Part shown: piece by piece, positions 25,050 through 34,849 of the stretch | Layout: every line of letters starts with the position of its first letter | How positions within the stretch are numbered: position 1 is the first letter of the stretch | NCBI GenBank assembly: GCA_038850735.1 | Contig: JAWCLO010000012.1 | Span: forward strand, 1 to 42,698 | Direction of reading: 5' to 3' | Source: Methanomassiliicoccales archaeon | Lineage (GTDB): Archaea > Thermoplasmatota > Thermoplasmata > Methanomassiliicoccales > JACIVX01 | DNA: 42,698 bases | Position numbers and translations under genes: made by a program | The notes under the pieces: generated by a model | What the model saw: only the letters and a program-made list of their open reading frames with translations | Database searches by the model: none | What the model was told of the DNA's origin: nothing

Positions 25050-25679
25050 GTGAAACTCGTGAGTTTGATTTCAGGAGGAATAGACTCGCCAGTAGCAGCG
25101 TTCCTAATGTTGAGAAGGGGGTTTTGTATCACTTTGTTGCATATGAGTCAACAACCGTTCACCGACGGATCGAATGTTCAAAAGGTCAGGGATGTCGCAA
25201 GAAGGCTTATGGAATTTGGCTCAGATAGGATTGAAGTCTACGTGGCTCCCTTTGGAGAGGGGCAGTCGCACATTGCTGAAAACTGTGATGATGGTTTCCA
25301 ATGTATATTGTGCAAAATGCTGATGTTGAAAATTGCTGAGCACTTTGCACGCAAAATAGGTGCTGAGGGCATTGTTACGGGTGATTCCCTAGGACAAGTG
25401 GCGTCTCAAACTCTTCATAACATCTCGGTAGAACAGCACGACATATCGCTACCGATCTTGAGACCGCTGATAGGATTTGACAAAATGGAAATAGAGAAAA
25501 TTGCAAAATCGATCGGTACATACTCGATTTCAATTCGGCAAGCTATGACATGTCCGTTTGTACCGCGGCGACCTATAACCAAAGGTGATCTCAAAAGCGC
25601 TCTTCAACAGGCAACTAAGATTCAAATTGATTTGCTGGCCAATCAGATCTCTTTGAAGATCACGAAATTAGAGTTCTAA
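25050..25679 (+). CDS. ThiI-like tRNA sulfurtransferase domain protein lacking THUMP
   Basis: 209 aa. The PP-loop SGGIDSPVAAFLM (8-20), a C-x-x-C in QCILCKML, GDSLGQVASQT and a late MTCPFVPRRP cysteine match the ATP-pyrophosphatase half of ThiI, which activates U8 of tRNA by adenylation before sulfur insertion (4-thiouridine). The NFLD and THUMP domains that bind tRNA in full ThiI are absent, so it may act with a separate binding protein or on another substrate. The start is GTG at 25050, preceded by GGTGA. Sulfur could come from the desulfurase at 17029 (inference). Confidence 0.85.
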   Translation: MKLVSLISGGIDSPVAAFLMLRRGFCITLLHMSQQPFTDGSNVQKVRDVARRLMEFGSDRIEVYVAPFGEGQSHIAENCDDGFQCILCKMLMLKIAEHFARKIGAEGIVTGDSLGQVASQTLHNISVEQHDISLPILRPLIGFDKMEIEKIAKSIGTYSISIRQAMTCPFVPRRPITKGDLKSALQQATKIQIDLLANQISLKITKLEF

Positions 25680-25722
25680 ATGAGGAAATAACAGCAATAT
25701 TCCCGAGCTGAGATATACGCTG

Positions 25723-25986
25723 TCAGGGGAGTACTTTGCATTTCTTGCGGGATATTTCATCCACTTCGTACAGCATCGACATGGTTATCCTGGATACATA
25801 CTTCGCCTGTACCGCTGAAATGTATAGGGTATTCTTCCCAATAGCTATTTTCAAGTCAGTATCCTTTGGCGGCTTGACTTCGATTGGAAGTATTACAGGT
25901 CCATAGCAAGTAGTTGATAGTCTGTAGTCTCTTCTTTTTCTTCTGATGAAGTCTATTACTTCTTGATCCACTTGGATATTCTGCAT
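25723..25986 (-). CDS. Small conserved-looking hypothetical protein
   Basis: 87 aa from ATG at 25986. A basic helix (VIDFIRRKRRDYRL) is followed by beta strands (YGPVILPIEVKPP, LKIAIGKNTLYIS) and a basic C-terminus. A TTAAATAC box (26012-26019, minus strand) lies about 27 bases before the ATG, so the mRNA should be leaderless; a longer frame from 26067 would start upstream of this promoter. It is divergent from nob1. No function is recognised. Confidence 0.65.
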   Translation of the reverse strand: MQNIQVDQEVIDFIRRKRRDYRLSTTCYGPVILPIEVKPPKDTDLKIAIGKNTLYISAVQAKYVSRITMSMLYEVDEISRKKCKVLP

Positions 25987-26108
25987 AACCAGGAGGCAAA
26001 TGAGAATGACAGTATTTAACAATGCCTTGGCATAATTTCGAATTAAATGAAAAGAGTTGCATATCAATCAAAAAAGAAAAATGGAAACGAATTGGTATAT
26101 TCAAGAAT

Positions 26109-26600
26109 ATGAACAAATCATCCACAGTGATCTATGTTCTCGACACGTCAGCATTTTTCGCTATGCAAGATCTACCACAGGAGGTAGAATTTGCTGCGCC
26201 ACCGCGAGTAATGGACGAACTAAAGAAGTTTGGAGATAGACGTGCTGAGTATTGGGAATTTAGAATCAAAATCATGTCCCCATCTCCCGAATCGATAAAG
26301 AAGACAACGGATCAGGCGAGGAGAACAGGGGATATCCATCGTCTATCAGAAACGGACCTCGAAGTCCTAGCGCTCGCTTATGATCTTGATGGGATTATTA
26401 TGACTGATGACTATTCAATCCAGAACGTAGCGAAGACGATGAATATCAGCTACGTCAACCTAAATACAAAAGGAATTACAGAAGTCTATAAATGGGTTAT
26501 GAAATGCGAGGGTTGTGGAAGGACCTTTAGGGAAGAAATCCAGAATTGTCCTATATGTGGTTGCACGCTCAAGTGCAAGCGTGTCAGGAAAAGAAAGTAA
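26109..26600 (+). CDS. nob1: Ribosome-maturation endonuclease Nob1
   Basis: 163 aa. PIN domain with VLDTSAFF at the start, SETDLEVLALA and GIIMTDDYS acidic residues that bind metal, then a C-terminal zinc ribbon (CEGCGRTF and CPICGC) and basic tail. Nob1 makes the 3' end of 16S rRNA. The ATG at 26109 fits the family; a longer frame from 26022 adds 29 residues unlike Nob1. It is divergent from the 87-aa gene and followed by a poly-T run. Confidence 0.93.
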   Translation: MNKSSTVIYVLDTSAFFAMQDLPQEVEFAAPPRVMDELKKFGDRRAEYWEFRIKIMSPSPESIKKTTDQARRTGDIHRLSETDLEVLALAYDLDGIIMTDDYSIQNVAKTMNISYVNLNTKGITEVYKWVMKCEGCGRTFREEIQNCPICGCTLKCKRVRKRK

Positions 26601-26663
26601 GAGATGCGATGATAGCTACTAGATATTCTATCAAGTTATAAACGCCCTCGAGTAAAGTCTGAA

Positions 26664-26670
26664 TTTTTTT
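26664..26670 (+). terminator. Poly-T terminator after nob1
   Basis: Seven T bases about 65 bases after the nob1 stop, in the convergent gap between nob1 and the geranylgeranyl reductase gene. Confidence 0.4.
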
Positions 26671-26855
26671 CGTCTTTCGAATTGCATTGCTACTATCGCT
26701 TTCCGTGCAATTGTATGGTCGGATCTTAGAGAAAAATCAAATAAAATAACCACGAGAATTGCAATCATTCTCCTGGGTGCAGTCGATAGCAGAGATAAAT
26801 CCGCAGGCATGAGTGATCGATGTATGAACGAGTCTAGATGAGGATTTCAAATCGA

Positions 26856-27971
26856 CTAAGGTATTAGTGATCGACATCGTATTATTCGTGCCATCCTTCT
26901 TCTTCCAAGTAACCTCATTGCCCACTCCAAACTCCTTTCATTGCCCCAGCACAAGTCGGCGAGCCTCTTAGTAACTAACGCGGTTCTAAGAGGCTTCTCT
27001 ACATGTTTCTTGCATTCTCGGGCGTACCTAGATAGTGATTCTCCCGATAGGACAACTTTTGATGCTACCTCACCAGCAATTCTTCCACAGATCATTGCAG
27101 TAGGGATTCCGCCCCCATTGACTGTCATCACATGCCCTGCCGCATCGCCGACGATCAATACTCTTTCATTAAAGTTCGGTCGCAGTGGTCCGCCCATAGG
27201 TACAAATTTCCCTCTTGGTCTTCTGTTCAAATTGAATTTCTTTCTGTTTGCAAAATTCATTAGATATTCAAATAGAGAACTTTTCGAAAACCTGCGAGCG
27301 ATGCCGACGCCGACATTTGCGCCGTCCCGCTTTGGAAGAATCCATGCATATCCGCCCGGTGCAATATTTCCAAAATACATCTCGGCTACCGGTTCGAATT
27401 GCCCGTTAGCTTGAGAGGTGATTGCTGGGTAAAGCACTTCATTTCTGGGCAGACCAGAACTTTTTGCCACACTAGATAACGGGCCATCGGCACCTATAAT
27501 GATTTTAGCACGTATTCCCCCATGTGAGGTTTCGGCACCATCTGCCGTCATCGAAATGAAAGTGCATCCTGTAATAATTCTTGCGCCTGCTTTGGAAGCT
27601 TCGATCGCTAGGTATTGATCGAATCGGTCGCGGTCGATAGTAAACCCCCTGAAGTCAATTTCATATGTTTTGAGATGCGGTGAATAAAGTCGTATGATAT
27701 CCGTTCGACGTGAAACAAGATGCTTGGGAAAATCGAAAAGCGACTCGACCTCTCCAACATGCGGGAAAATTCTCTTGATTTCTTCTGATTCTGGAAGAAA
27801 TTCTCCGCATGCAAAAGGTACTCCAATCTGCTTCTTGCGTTCAATGAGAACGACTTCAGCCCCGTTCAATGCGGCGTATTTCGCTGCGGTACAACCTGCT
27901 GGGCCACCACCGACGACTAGAATGTCAGCCGACAATTCATCAGCCATACCCAAGCTCCCATCCATTACCAT
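26856..27971 (-). CDS. Geranylgeranyl reductase family FAD-dependent protein
   Basis: 371 aa. The FAD-binding ILVVGGGPAGCTAA (17-30), PFACGEFLP, and RVLIVGDAAGHVMTVNGGGI in the second FAD motif match archaeal geranylgeranyl reductases, which saturate the isoprenoid chains of membrane lipids or of GGPP. The exact substrate cannot be told. ATG at 27971 has GAGGAG seven bases upstream; later in-frame ATGs exist at 27965 and 27947. Downstream of the GGPP synthase by 59 bases, so probably one lipid operon. Confidence 0.9.
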   Translation of the reverse strand: MVMDGSLGMADELSADILVVGGGPAGCTAAKYAALNGAEVVLIERKKQIGVPFACGEFLPESEEIKRIFPHVGEVESLFDFPKHLVSRRTDIIRLYSPHLKTYEIDFRGFTIDRDRFDQYLAIEASKAGARIITGCTFISMTADGAETSHGGIRAKIIIGADGPLSSVAKSSGLPRNEVLYPAITSQANGQFEPVAEMYFGNIAPGGYAWILPKRDGANVGVGIARRFSKSSLFEYLMNFANRKKFNLNRRPRGKFVPMGGPLRPNFNERVLIVGDAAGHVMTVNGGGIPTAMICGRIAGEVASKVVLSGESLSRYARECKKHVEKPLRTALVTKRLADLCWGNERSLEWAMRLLGRRRMARIIRCRSLIP

Positions 27972-28030
27972 TCATTTGCTCCTCTATTCTCGTATCTTTT
28001 GAGTATCATTCCACTGTATCCTAAGCAATT

Positions 28031-28990
28031 TCACGATTCTCTTTCTACCACAGTATTTGCCAGTGATCGTAGCGCCTCGATGTAGACCGATGAATCAAGA
28101 GTGGCCAATGAATCTACAGCTCTCCTGGAGAACTCAACTGCTTTTTCCTTTGATAACCGAATTGCTTCCGATCCGCTCATAATTTTGAGCGCCTCTTCAA
28201 CTTCCTTCTTTCTTTTTTTCTTCTTCTCAAAGAGCTCTGATAACCGCCTTCCCGTAACCCCGTCCTCCATTGCTAAGATGATCGGGAGAGTTGGCGTTCC
28301 ATCATAAAAATCCATCCCTTTTGGTTTCCCCAGAGAATCCTCACGGCCAATGATGTCCAATATGTCATCCATTATCTGGAATGCCATTCCAAGGTTAAGT
28401 CCGTAAGACCCAAAGGCCTCAATAGCCCCAGCGGAGCCACCGCCTAGAAGCGTACCGACTTTTGCACTAGCTTCTATAGGTTTTGCCGTTTTTCCCTCTA
28501 TGATCTTCAAATAAGTCTCTATAGAGGTTGAGGGGTCATTCATATGCTCAACCTGCATAATTTCGCCCTCAGCCATACATGAACACGCGTCTGCGATAAT
28601 CTCTACTACTTCCTTGCTGAAAGATCCGCCCGCCCTGAAGCCCTTTACAAAGAGAAAATCGCCAGCAACTAACGAAAGTTGAACACCATATTTTCTGTGA
28701 GCTGAGATTTTGCCACGTCTCTTAGTGCCACCATCATTGATATCATCGTGGATAAGCGTCGCACTATGTATGAGTTCAAATGCCGCGGCAATCCCAACAA
28801 CCCTAGCAACGTCTACCCCACCAACGGCTCGATAACTGAGAATGGCTACACCAGGACGAATGCGCTTTCCTCCAGCACCTATCACGTGCATTGATATTTC
28901 GGTGAGGAGACGTTGCTTGGAGTGTATGCACCTCCTGATTTCCTCTTCGACCAAATTTAGTTCATTTTTTATTGGCTGGTCCCAGCTCAT
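28031..28990 (-). CDS. idsA: Geranylgeranyl (polyprenyl) diphosphate synthase
   Basis: 319 aa. GGKRIRP (40-46), the first Asp-rich motif HDDIND before GGTKRRG (Asp82, 83, 86), the EGEIMQ helix, and the second Asp-rich motif MDDILD are all present. It condenses isopentenyl diphosphate with allylic diphosphates to make the C15-C20 chain for archaeal lipids. Small residues before the first Asp motif would decide chain length; this was not resolved. Start: a TATA-like AATAAATA at 29024-29031 would begin the mRNA near 29000, favouring ATG 28990 over the in-frame ATG at 29020. Confidence 0.92.
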   Translation of the reverse strand: MSWDQPIKNELNLVEEEIRRCIHSKQRLLTEISMHVIGAGGKRIRPGVAILSYRAVGGVDVARVVGIAAAFELIHSATLIHDDINDGGTKRRGKISAHRKYGVQLSLVAGDFLFVKGFRAGGSFSKEVVEIIADACSCMAEGEIMQVEHMNDPSTSIETYLKIIEGKTAKPIEASAKVGTLLGGGSAGAIEAFGSYGLNLGMAFQIMDDILDIIGREDSLGKPKGMDFYDGTPTLPIILAMEDGVTGRRLSELFEKKKKRKKEVEEALKIMSGSEAIRLSKEKAVEFSRRAVDSLATLDSSVYIEALRSLANTVVERES

Positions 28991-29168
28991 CAATATCGAG
29001 GTGCCTAATGTTGATAACATACTTATTTATTACTTCAGAATTTTTCATTTGTGTTGGTTTAAATCACGATGAATTCGACCAATTTGTCATAGGATTTTCA
29101 TATAGAAAGAATTACGTGGCAAATTTCGGAGAAATATTTATCAGGATGTAGATGCCAAGAGGCACCTT

Positions 29169-29603
29169 ATGAACGTGACAGCTAGAGTTAGAGATTATGT
29201 GAATAGAAATCCCCCAGTGGTTGATTATGGTGCAACCTTGAGAGATGTGGTAAAACTAATGGTGGAAAGTCATCAGACAGGCGTTGTGGTAAAAGAGGAA
29301 GAGATGGTATTAGGGGTAATCACTTCAACAGATGTCACCAGAGTGATTACGCAGGGCAGAGATCCCTCATCAATAAAAGTGAGGGAATTCATGACTGCAT
29401 GCACGCTAGTCGGGCAAAATCCTTGCATACAGATTCACGAGGACGGGTATGTTATTGACGCATTGAGACTCATGTTGGTAGCGGGTGTAAGCAGGGTGCT
29501 TGTTGTTGATTCTAAAGGCGACTTTGTTGGTACAATCTCATTTCTGGATGCTTTACGAGCATACGAAGAAGAGATCTCTCGCATCGAGATGCAAAACAAG
29601 TAA
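29169..29603 (+). CDS. Tandem CBS-domain protein
   Basis: 144 aa, two CBS domains (about 7-68 and 75-138) with no other domain. Marks are GVITSTDVTRVI and GTISFLDALRAY, the usual G-x-[IV]-[TS]-x-x-D turn at each repeat end. CBS pairs bind adenine nucleotides or SAM and act as energy sensors, but free-standing ones have no assignable target. Convergent with nuoN; a TATA-like AAATATTTAT lies about 30-40 bases upstream. Confidence 0.85.
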   Translation: MNVTARVRDYVNRNPPVVDYGATLRDVVKLMVESHQTGVVVKEEEMVLGVITSTDVTRVITQGRDPSSIKVREFMTACTLVGQNPCIQIHEDGYVIDALRLMLVAGVSRVLVVDSKGDFVGTISFLDALRAYEEEISRIEMQNK

Positions 29604-29637
29604 AAAAACAAATGAATAATAAAAAAATCAAAAAAGA
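29604..29637 (-). terminator. Poly-T terminator region of the nuo operon
   Basis: On the minus strand, the 34 bases after the nuoN stop hold three separate runs of six to seven T bases, a typical archaeal oligo-T terminator array. It is shared with the convergent CBS gene only as A runs, so it serves nuo. Confidence 0.6.
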
Positions 29638-31086
29638 TCAAAGAAAGAAAGCCCTCGCCGCTTCTCTACAGAGATCCAGCACCGGCGAAGGATAAATACC
29701 GATTATTATTGTTGCGATCAAAGTAATTGAAATGGCGATCACCATCGAACCTGGCAGGCGTATCGACTCTCCAGAGCCAGATTCAACGTACATGTACTTA
29801 ATCACGCGCACATAATAATATAGTGAAATGGCACTGTTGATAACACCGAAAACTGCCAACCATAGGAGCCAAGCGTGGCCTGGAGTTGCGGCCGCATCGA
29901 CGGCACTGGAGAACAACCAGAATTTACTCGCAAAACCGGATAGAGGCGGAATACCAGCGAGCGACAAAAGAAGCACGCTCATTGAAAACGCAAGGAAAGG
30001 TGATCTCTTTGCAAGTCCCTTGTAATCTGATATACTTTCACCAAATGTTACTGTTGAAAGAGCGGCAACGGCTATGAATGCTCCTCCCTTCATGAAAGCA
30101 TGTGTGACTATGTGGAATATGCCACCAGCTACGGCATACTCCGTTCCTACTGGTAATGCAATCAAGATGTAGCCCGCTTGCGCGATGCTTGAATAAGCTA
30201 GCATTCTCTTGATGTTCGATTGCGATATTGCAATGAGATTGCCCAGGGTCATTGTCATCATCGCAATGATTGCGACTATAACATCCCAGTCAGCCTTGAC
30301 GGCAATAAGACCTATGAGAAAGATTTTGAATAGAGCGACAAAACCCATTTTCTTTGAGCCCGACGCTAACATTGCTGTGATCGTCGTTGGAGCCCCTTCG
30401 TATACATCTGGAGCCCACATATGGAACGGAATGATAGCGACCTTAAATCCGAACCCTGCAATGAGCATTCCTGTGGCAAGCAGAATTGCGGGATCCATTC
30501 CAGAAGCTGTTGCAAGAGATGTCCCGATTTCTGCAAACCCAGTGCTCCCTGCAATACCGTAAATGAGCGATATGCCGTAGAGAGAAATCGCAGAAGAGAA
30601 CGCACCGATAATGAAATACTTGACCGCGGCTTCCATCCCCCGCTTGTCAAATTTCCTAAATCCGACAAGCGCATACGAGCATATGCTCGCGAGTTCAAGT
30701 CCAACGAACAGTGTGATAAGATCAAGAGAGGACGCAACGAGCATCATACCGAGTGTTGCCAAAAGAATCAATGAGTAATACTCAGCAAGATGTCTTTCCC
30801 CGCGCACGTAACGTACCGAGGCGATTATTACATACAACGCAACAGCTAGAAAGACGAGTTTGAATGCCACAGCGAAGGCATCAAGTCTTATCAAACCTCC
30901 TGCGAAAACCACCGGTTCTGATCCACTGATGTAGAACGTAATAAGTGGAATCATTGCCACGATAACCCCAACGGCGGAGATGATGCCCAGAAGCTTTTCT
31001 GACCTCGTTGCAAAGAATATTGCTGGTATGGCAATAGCGATTAAAAGTACGATCATCTCTGAATAGACTGGTGAAAGATCAATCAT
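29638..31086 (-). CDS. nuoN: Complex I-like membrane subunit NuoN (FpoN)
   Basis: 482 aa with about 14 transmembrane helices. This antiporter-like proton-pumping subunit has the conserved lysine/glutamate helices (LASICSYALVGFRKFDKRGMEAAVKY and the GAPTTITAMLASGSKKMG region). It is last in the operon and starts directly after the nuoM stop with no spacer. Distinguished from NuoL and NuoM by order and length. Confidence 0.93.
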   Translation of the reverse strand: MIDLSPVYSEMIVLLIAIAIPAIFFATRSEKLLGIISAVGVIVAMIPLITFYISGSEPVVFAGGLIRLDAFAVAFKLVFLAVALYVIIASVRYVRGERHLAEYYSLILLATLGMMLVASSLDLITLFVGLELASICSYALVGFRKFDKRGMEAAVKYFIIGAFSSAISLYGISLIYGIAGSTGFAEIGTSLATASGMDPAILLATGMLIAGFGFKVAIIPFHMWAPDVYEGAPTTITAMLASGSKKMGFVALFKIFLIGLIAVKADWDVIVAIIAMMTMTLGNLIAISQSNIKRMLAYSSIAQAGYILIALPVGTEYAVAGGIFHIVTHAFMKGGAFIAVAALSTVTFGESISDYKGLAKRSPFLAFSMSVLLLSLAGIPPLSGFASKFWLFSSAVDAAATPGHAWLLWLAVFGVINSAISLYYYVRVIKYMYVESGSGESIRLPGSMVIAISITLIATIIIGIYPSPVLDLCREAARAFFL

Positions 31087-32583
31087 TTATCCCACCCCCA
31101 GAGCGGCAGAAATAACCGATGCAGATGGTGTGATAAAATCCATCACAACAGACGGAAACATTCCAAAGAATACGATGAGAATTGCAAGAATAGCAAGGGG
31201 AATTGCTTCGTACCAATTGGTATCGTGCGCATGGGTAAGATCTATCTTATCGGTAAGCGGTCCAAACATCGTTCGCTGCAGAGCCCAGAGATAGTAACCA
31301 GCCGTAATGGCGACGCTCGCGATGGGCAGAAAGAGAATCCACGCATAGGAGTCAAATGTGGCCACGAAAACCGAAAATTCGGCTACAAACCCAATCATCC
31401 CTGGGAGACCTAAAGAAGCAAGGAATCCGATTGTCATAAAGGTAGCAGCAATGGGCATTTTTTGAGCTAGGCCGCCAAGCAAAGGTATCTCTCTTGTGCC
31501 GACCTTGTGCTGTACTACGCCACACATCATAAAGAGAACAGCAGTGATCAGACCGTGTGAAAACATCTGCAACACTGCAGCTGCGATGCCGAGCTGCGAG
31601 CCCGTTGATATGCCAAGCAGGACGATTCCCATATGACTAATCGAGGAAAATGCAACCATTTTCTTCAAATCCTTTTGAGCAAGACACACCAATGATCCAT
31701 ACAATATCGAGAGAATCGCAATAGCAAGCATAAGCGGCATCAGCGTTGATGCTCCAACAGGAAGCGTTGGTAGTGCAATCCTGATGATACCGTATGAGCC
31801 CATTTTCAGTAGAAGTCCGGCTAGTAATACGCTGCCAGCAGTTGGCGCCTCGACATGCGCATCTGGCAGCCATGTGTGGAAGGGTACTACCGGCATCTTC
31901 ACGCCGAATGCAAAGAAAAGTGCAGCAAAGGCTGCTACTTGAAATACGCCACTGAAATCACCACTCACGGTTGCTATGTCTGTAATACTGAAACTCGCAT
32001 ATCCCAGAAGTGGCTTTGCTTCGAAATAAAGCGCCATTATAGTGATAAGCATCGCTAAACTTGCCACATGCGTATAGATGAAAAACTTGATTGACGCATA
32101 TGCGCGCCGTGGCCCTCCCCATATCGCTATTAGGAAATACATGGGGATGAGTACTACCTCCCAAAATACGTAAAATAAAAAGTAATCGAGAGCGGTAAAT
32201 ACGCCAACCACTCCAACCTCTAGGATAAGCATTAGGCCCATGTATTCCTTTGTTCGATGTTCCACGTCCCAGGAGAAAAGTATCGCTAGAAAACACAGCA
32301 ACGTCGTGAGGAATACCATAGGGGCACTTATGCCATCGATGCCAAGGTAGTAAGATATTCCATAACTTTCAATCCATGTATGTTTTTCGACAAACTGAAT
32401 AGTACTCGTCCCAAGCTGAAAATCAATCAATAGGAGCGCTGATAACACCAGTGGAATTGCTGAGACCACAAGCGCTATGATCGAAGCTCTTCTCTGCGTG
32501 TTTCCGAGCGCAAACACCAAGAATGAGCCAACAAGCGGAACTAGGAGAAGTGCCGTCAGAATTGGGACTTGTTCGAACATCAC
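31087..32583 (-). CDS. nuoM: Complex I-like membrane subunit NuoM (FpoM)
   Basis: 498 aa, about 14 helices. Signature segments include LGIDGISAPMVFLTTLLCFL, the FWEVVLIPMYFLIAIWGG glutamate helix, PFHTWLPDAHVEAPTAGSV and KMGSYGIIR. It is the second antiporter-like proton channel of the complex. Overlaps nuoL by four bases (ATGA). Confidence 0.95.
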   Translation of the reverse strand: MMFEQVPILTALLLVPLVGSFLVFALGNTQRRASIIALVVSAIPLVLSALLLIDFQLGTSTIQFVEKHTWIESYGISYYLGIDGISAPMVFLTTLLCFLAILFSWDVEHRTKEYMGLMLILEVGVVGVFTALDYFLFYVFWEVVLIPMYFLIAIWGGPRRAYASIKFFIYTHVASLAMLITIMALYFEAKPLLGYASFSITDIATVSGDFSGVFQVAAFAALFFAFGVKMPVVPFHTWLPDAHVEAPTAGSVLLAGLLLKMGSYGIIRIALPTLPVGASTLMPLMLAIAILSILYGSLVCLAQKDLKKMVAFSSISHMGIVLLGISTGSQLGIAAAVLQMFSHGLITAVLFMMCGVVQHKVGTREIPLLGGLAQKMPIAATFMTIGFLASLGLPGMIGFVAEFSVFVATFDSYAWILFLPIASVAITAGYYLWALQRTMFGPLTDKIDLTHAHDTNWYEAIPLAILAILIVFFGMFPSVVMDFITPSASVISAALGVG

Positions 32584-34553
32584 CTCAAACCTCCTGCCAG
32601 ATAGAATAGAATTATAATGATTGAAATTGCCAGAACAATGATTACCGCATAGAATCTAACATTGCCTGTCTGGATTTTCCTCGCATAATTGCCGGTTCTC
32701 ACCAGTAACAATGCGATACCGTTGACGATACCGTCTATTACATAACGATCAAAAGCATCGCAGAGAAGTGCAAATCCATACACAACCCTTTCCGCAAATG
32801 CATTATAGCCGGCCGCAAACCCATATCGGTTGATAAGCAGATTGTACATGGCCTTTCTTGACCTCGTTGATACGAAAATCTCTGGCGAAATGATGTGCTT
32901 GTAATATATCGCATAGGCCAGCGCAAATCCACATACTGCGACCACAATTGACAGGTAAGTTAAAGGATTCCCAAATGTCAGCGATATAATTTCTAGCCCT
33001 GATAAAACATGAGGTTCCTCAAAGAAGACTTGAGAGCCAAAGCCCCCTCCGATGAAAAGCACCAAGAAAGAGCCCGCTGCGAGAATGGACAAGATGATGA
33101 GAGGGAATGTCATAATCCTTGGGGATTCATGGGCATGATGGGATGCCTCTCCTTCGCTTCCAGAAAAAGTCATGAACCAGAGTCTGAACATGTAGAATGC
33201 CGTCATAAATGCCGTGGCAATGCCCAAAATGTACAGGATCACAAAGATCCAATGGAGTTCGCCAGCTTCAAAAACGGTAGCAAGGACTTCGTCTTTGCTC
33301 CAGAACCCGCTAAAAGGGGGGATTCCTGAAATGGATAGAGCACCTATGAGCATAGCCAGCGAAGTAATTTTCATCTTCTTGCCCAGCCCACCCATAAGTT
33401 TCATATCTTCAGTGTGTACAGCGTGTATTACACTGCCAGCGCATAGAAAGAGGAGCGCTTTGAAGAATGCATGGTTCATCAAGTGAAACATCGACGCTGT
33501 GTAGCCCTCGGGATTATGCAGGTGATAGAAGAGGTAACCGCCGGCACCTAGCGCCAACATCATGTATCCCAATTGACTTATTGTGGAGTAGGCAAGTACA
33601 CGCTTGATGTTTGGATTGTTGAGTGCCATGGTTGCTGCCATAAAGGCTGTGATACCACCAATTACGGCCACAAATAACAGAATATCTGGGGTTTGAACAA
33701 ATAGAGGAAAGGACCTCGCAACAAGATACACACCGGCTTTCACCATAGTCGCAGCATGAATAAGTGCTGAGACGGTTGTTGGACCCTCCATTGCATCGGG
33801 CAGCCAATCGTGCAACGGGAATTGCGCACTCTTCCCTATCGCCCCGCCAAAGATCATGAAAGTTCCAATAGAAAGCAGACCGAGGTCGCTACCTGATACA
33901 TCCAATTCAAAAAGCTCTCGGAAATTGAGCGTCTTAAATGTTGTAAAGAGTATGATCAGGCCCGCCATGAACATAATATCTCCGACGCGGGTTACAATGA
34001 AGGCTTTCTTCGCTGCCGAAGCAGCAGAGGGCTTGTGATACCAGAATCCGATAAGAAGATAGGAGCATAGACCCACCAATTCCCAGAAAATGAAAAGTTC
34101 TAGGTAGTTGTTGGCAAGAACAAGGCCAAGCATGACGCCTACGAAAAGAGAAATTTCCGTGTAGTACCGTCTTTTTCTTCCGCCTTCCTCGCCCATATAG
34201 GCGATCGAATAGATTATAACGAGCGTTGACACGAGAGAAACAACAATAAGCATCAGCGCCGTCAGCTGATCTATGTAAATTCCAATCTCAAAAGCGTAGG
34301 CTTCGTTAAACACAAGCCAACTTCTTGATTGCTCGAAAATGCCGTCCGCAATCCCATCAGCTAAGTCAAAAGATCCGTCCAAAACTTGCCAGACGACAAC
34401 TGATGTCAACAGCAACGAAATTCCCGAACCGAGTATCGCGATATAGCCTCCGCCTTCTTTCAATCGCGCACCAAAGAGACCAATGATGAGACCTGCAATA
34501 AGGGGAAAAATCGGTATCAACCACGCAAACTCTACTGGTTGCACACTTACCAC
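32580..34553 (-). CDS. nuoL: Complex I-like membrane subunit NuoL (FpoL)
   Basis: 657 aa, long enough to include the C-terminal lateral helix typical of NuoL. Shows FWELVGLCSYLLIGFW, PLHDWLPDAMEGPTTVSALIHA and MVKAGVYL, the core antiporter motifs with essential lysine and glutamate residues. Distal proton channel of the complex. GTG start at 34553, overlapping the nuoK stop by seven bases. Confidence 0.95.
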   Translation of the reverse strand: MVSVQPVEFAWLIPIFPLIAGLIIGLFGARLKEGGGYIAILGSGISLLLTSVVVWQVLDGSFDLADGIADGIFEQSRSWLVFNEAYAFEIGIYIDQLTALMLIVVSLVSTLVIIYSIAYMGEEGGRKRRYYTEISLFVGVMLGLVLANNYLELFIFWELVGLCSYLLIGFWYHKPSAASAAKKAFIVTRVGDIMFMAGLIILFTTFKTLNFRELFELDVSGSDLGLLSIGTFMIFGGAIGKSAQFPLHDWLPDAMEGPTTVSALIHAATMVKAGVYLVARSFPLFVQTPDILLFVAVIGGITAFMAATMALNNPNIKRVLAYSTISQLGYMMLALGAGGYLFYHLHNPEGYTASMFHLMNHAFFKALLFLCAGSVIHAVHTEDMKLMGGLGKKMKITSLAMLIGALSISGIPPFSGFWSKDEVLATVFEAGELHWIFVILYILGIATAFMTAFYMFRLWFMTFSGSEGEASHHAHESPRIMTFPLIILSILAAGSFLVLFIGGGFGSQVFFEEPHVLSGLEIISLTFGNPLTYLSIVVAVCGFALAYAIYYKHIISPEIFVSTRSRKAMYNLLINRYGFAAGYNAFAERVVYGFALLCDAFDRYVIDGIVNGIALLLVRTGNYARKIQTGNVRFYAVIIVLAISIIIILFYLAGGLR

Positions 34554-34849
34554 CTCAGCGCGTCGACTTCATCGATATTTATTGTGTCTCTTGCTTTAGA
34601 TAGAGCCAACAATATGGCCAATCCTACCGCCACCTCAGCAGCTGCTATAGCGATGGAGAACAGAGCAAACACTTGACCACGGAAATCATCATAAAATGCT
34701 GAAAAGGCAACGAAGTTGATATTGGCAGAATTCAGCATCAGCTCAATACACATTAGAACAACGATTGCATTCCGCCTTGTTAGTACACCATAAGTACCTA
34801 TTATAAATAGTACGGCAGCCAAAGCAAGAAAGTATTCCATTGGAATCAT
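34547..34849 (-). CDS. nuoK: Complex I-like membrane subunit NuoK (FpoK)
   Basis: 100 aa, three helices, with VLMCIELMLNSANINFVAFS holding the conserved membrane glutamate and EVAVGLAILLAL carrying the second. It links the proximal proton path to the antiporter subunits. Overlaps nuoJ2 by ATGA. Confidence 0.95.
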   Translation of the reverse strand: MIPMEYFLALAAVLFIIGTYGVLTRRNAIVVLMCIELMLNSANINFVAFSAFYDDFRGQVFALFSIAIAAAEVAVGLAILLALSKARDTINIDEVDALRW

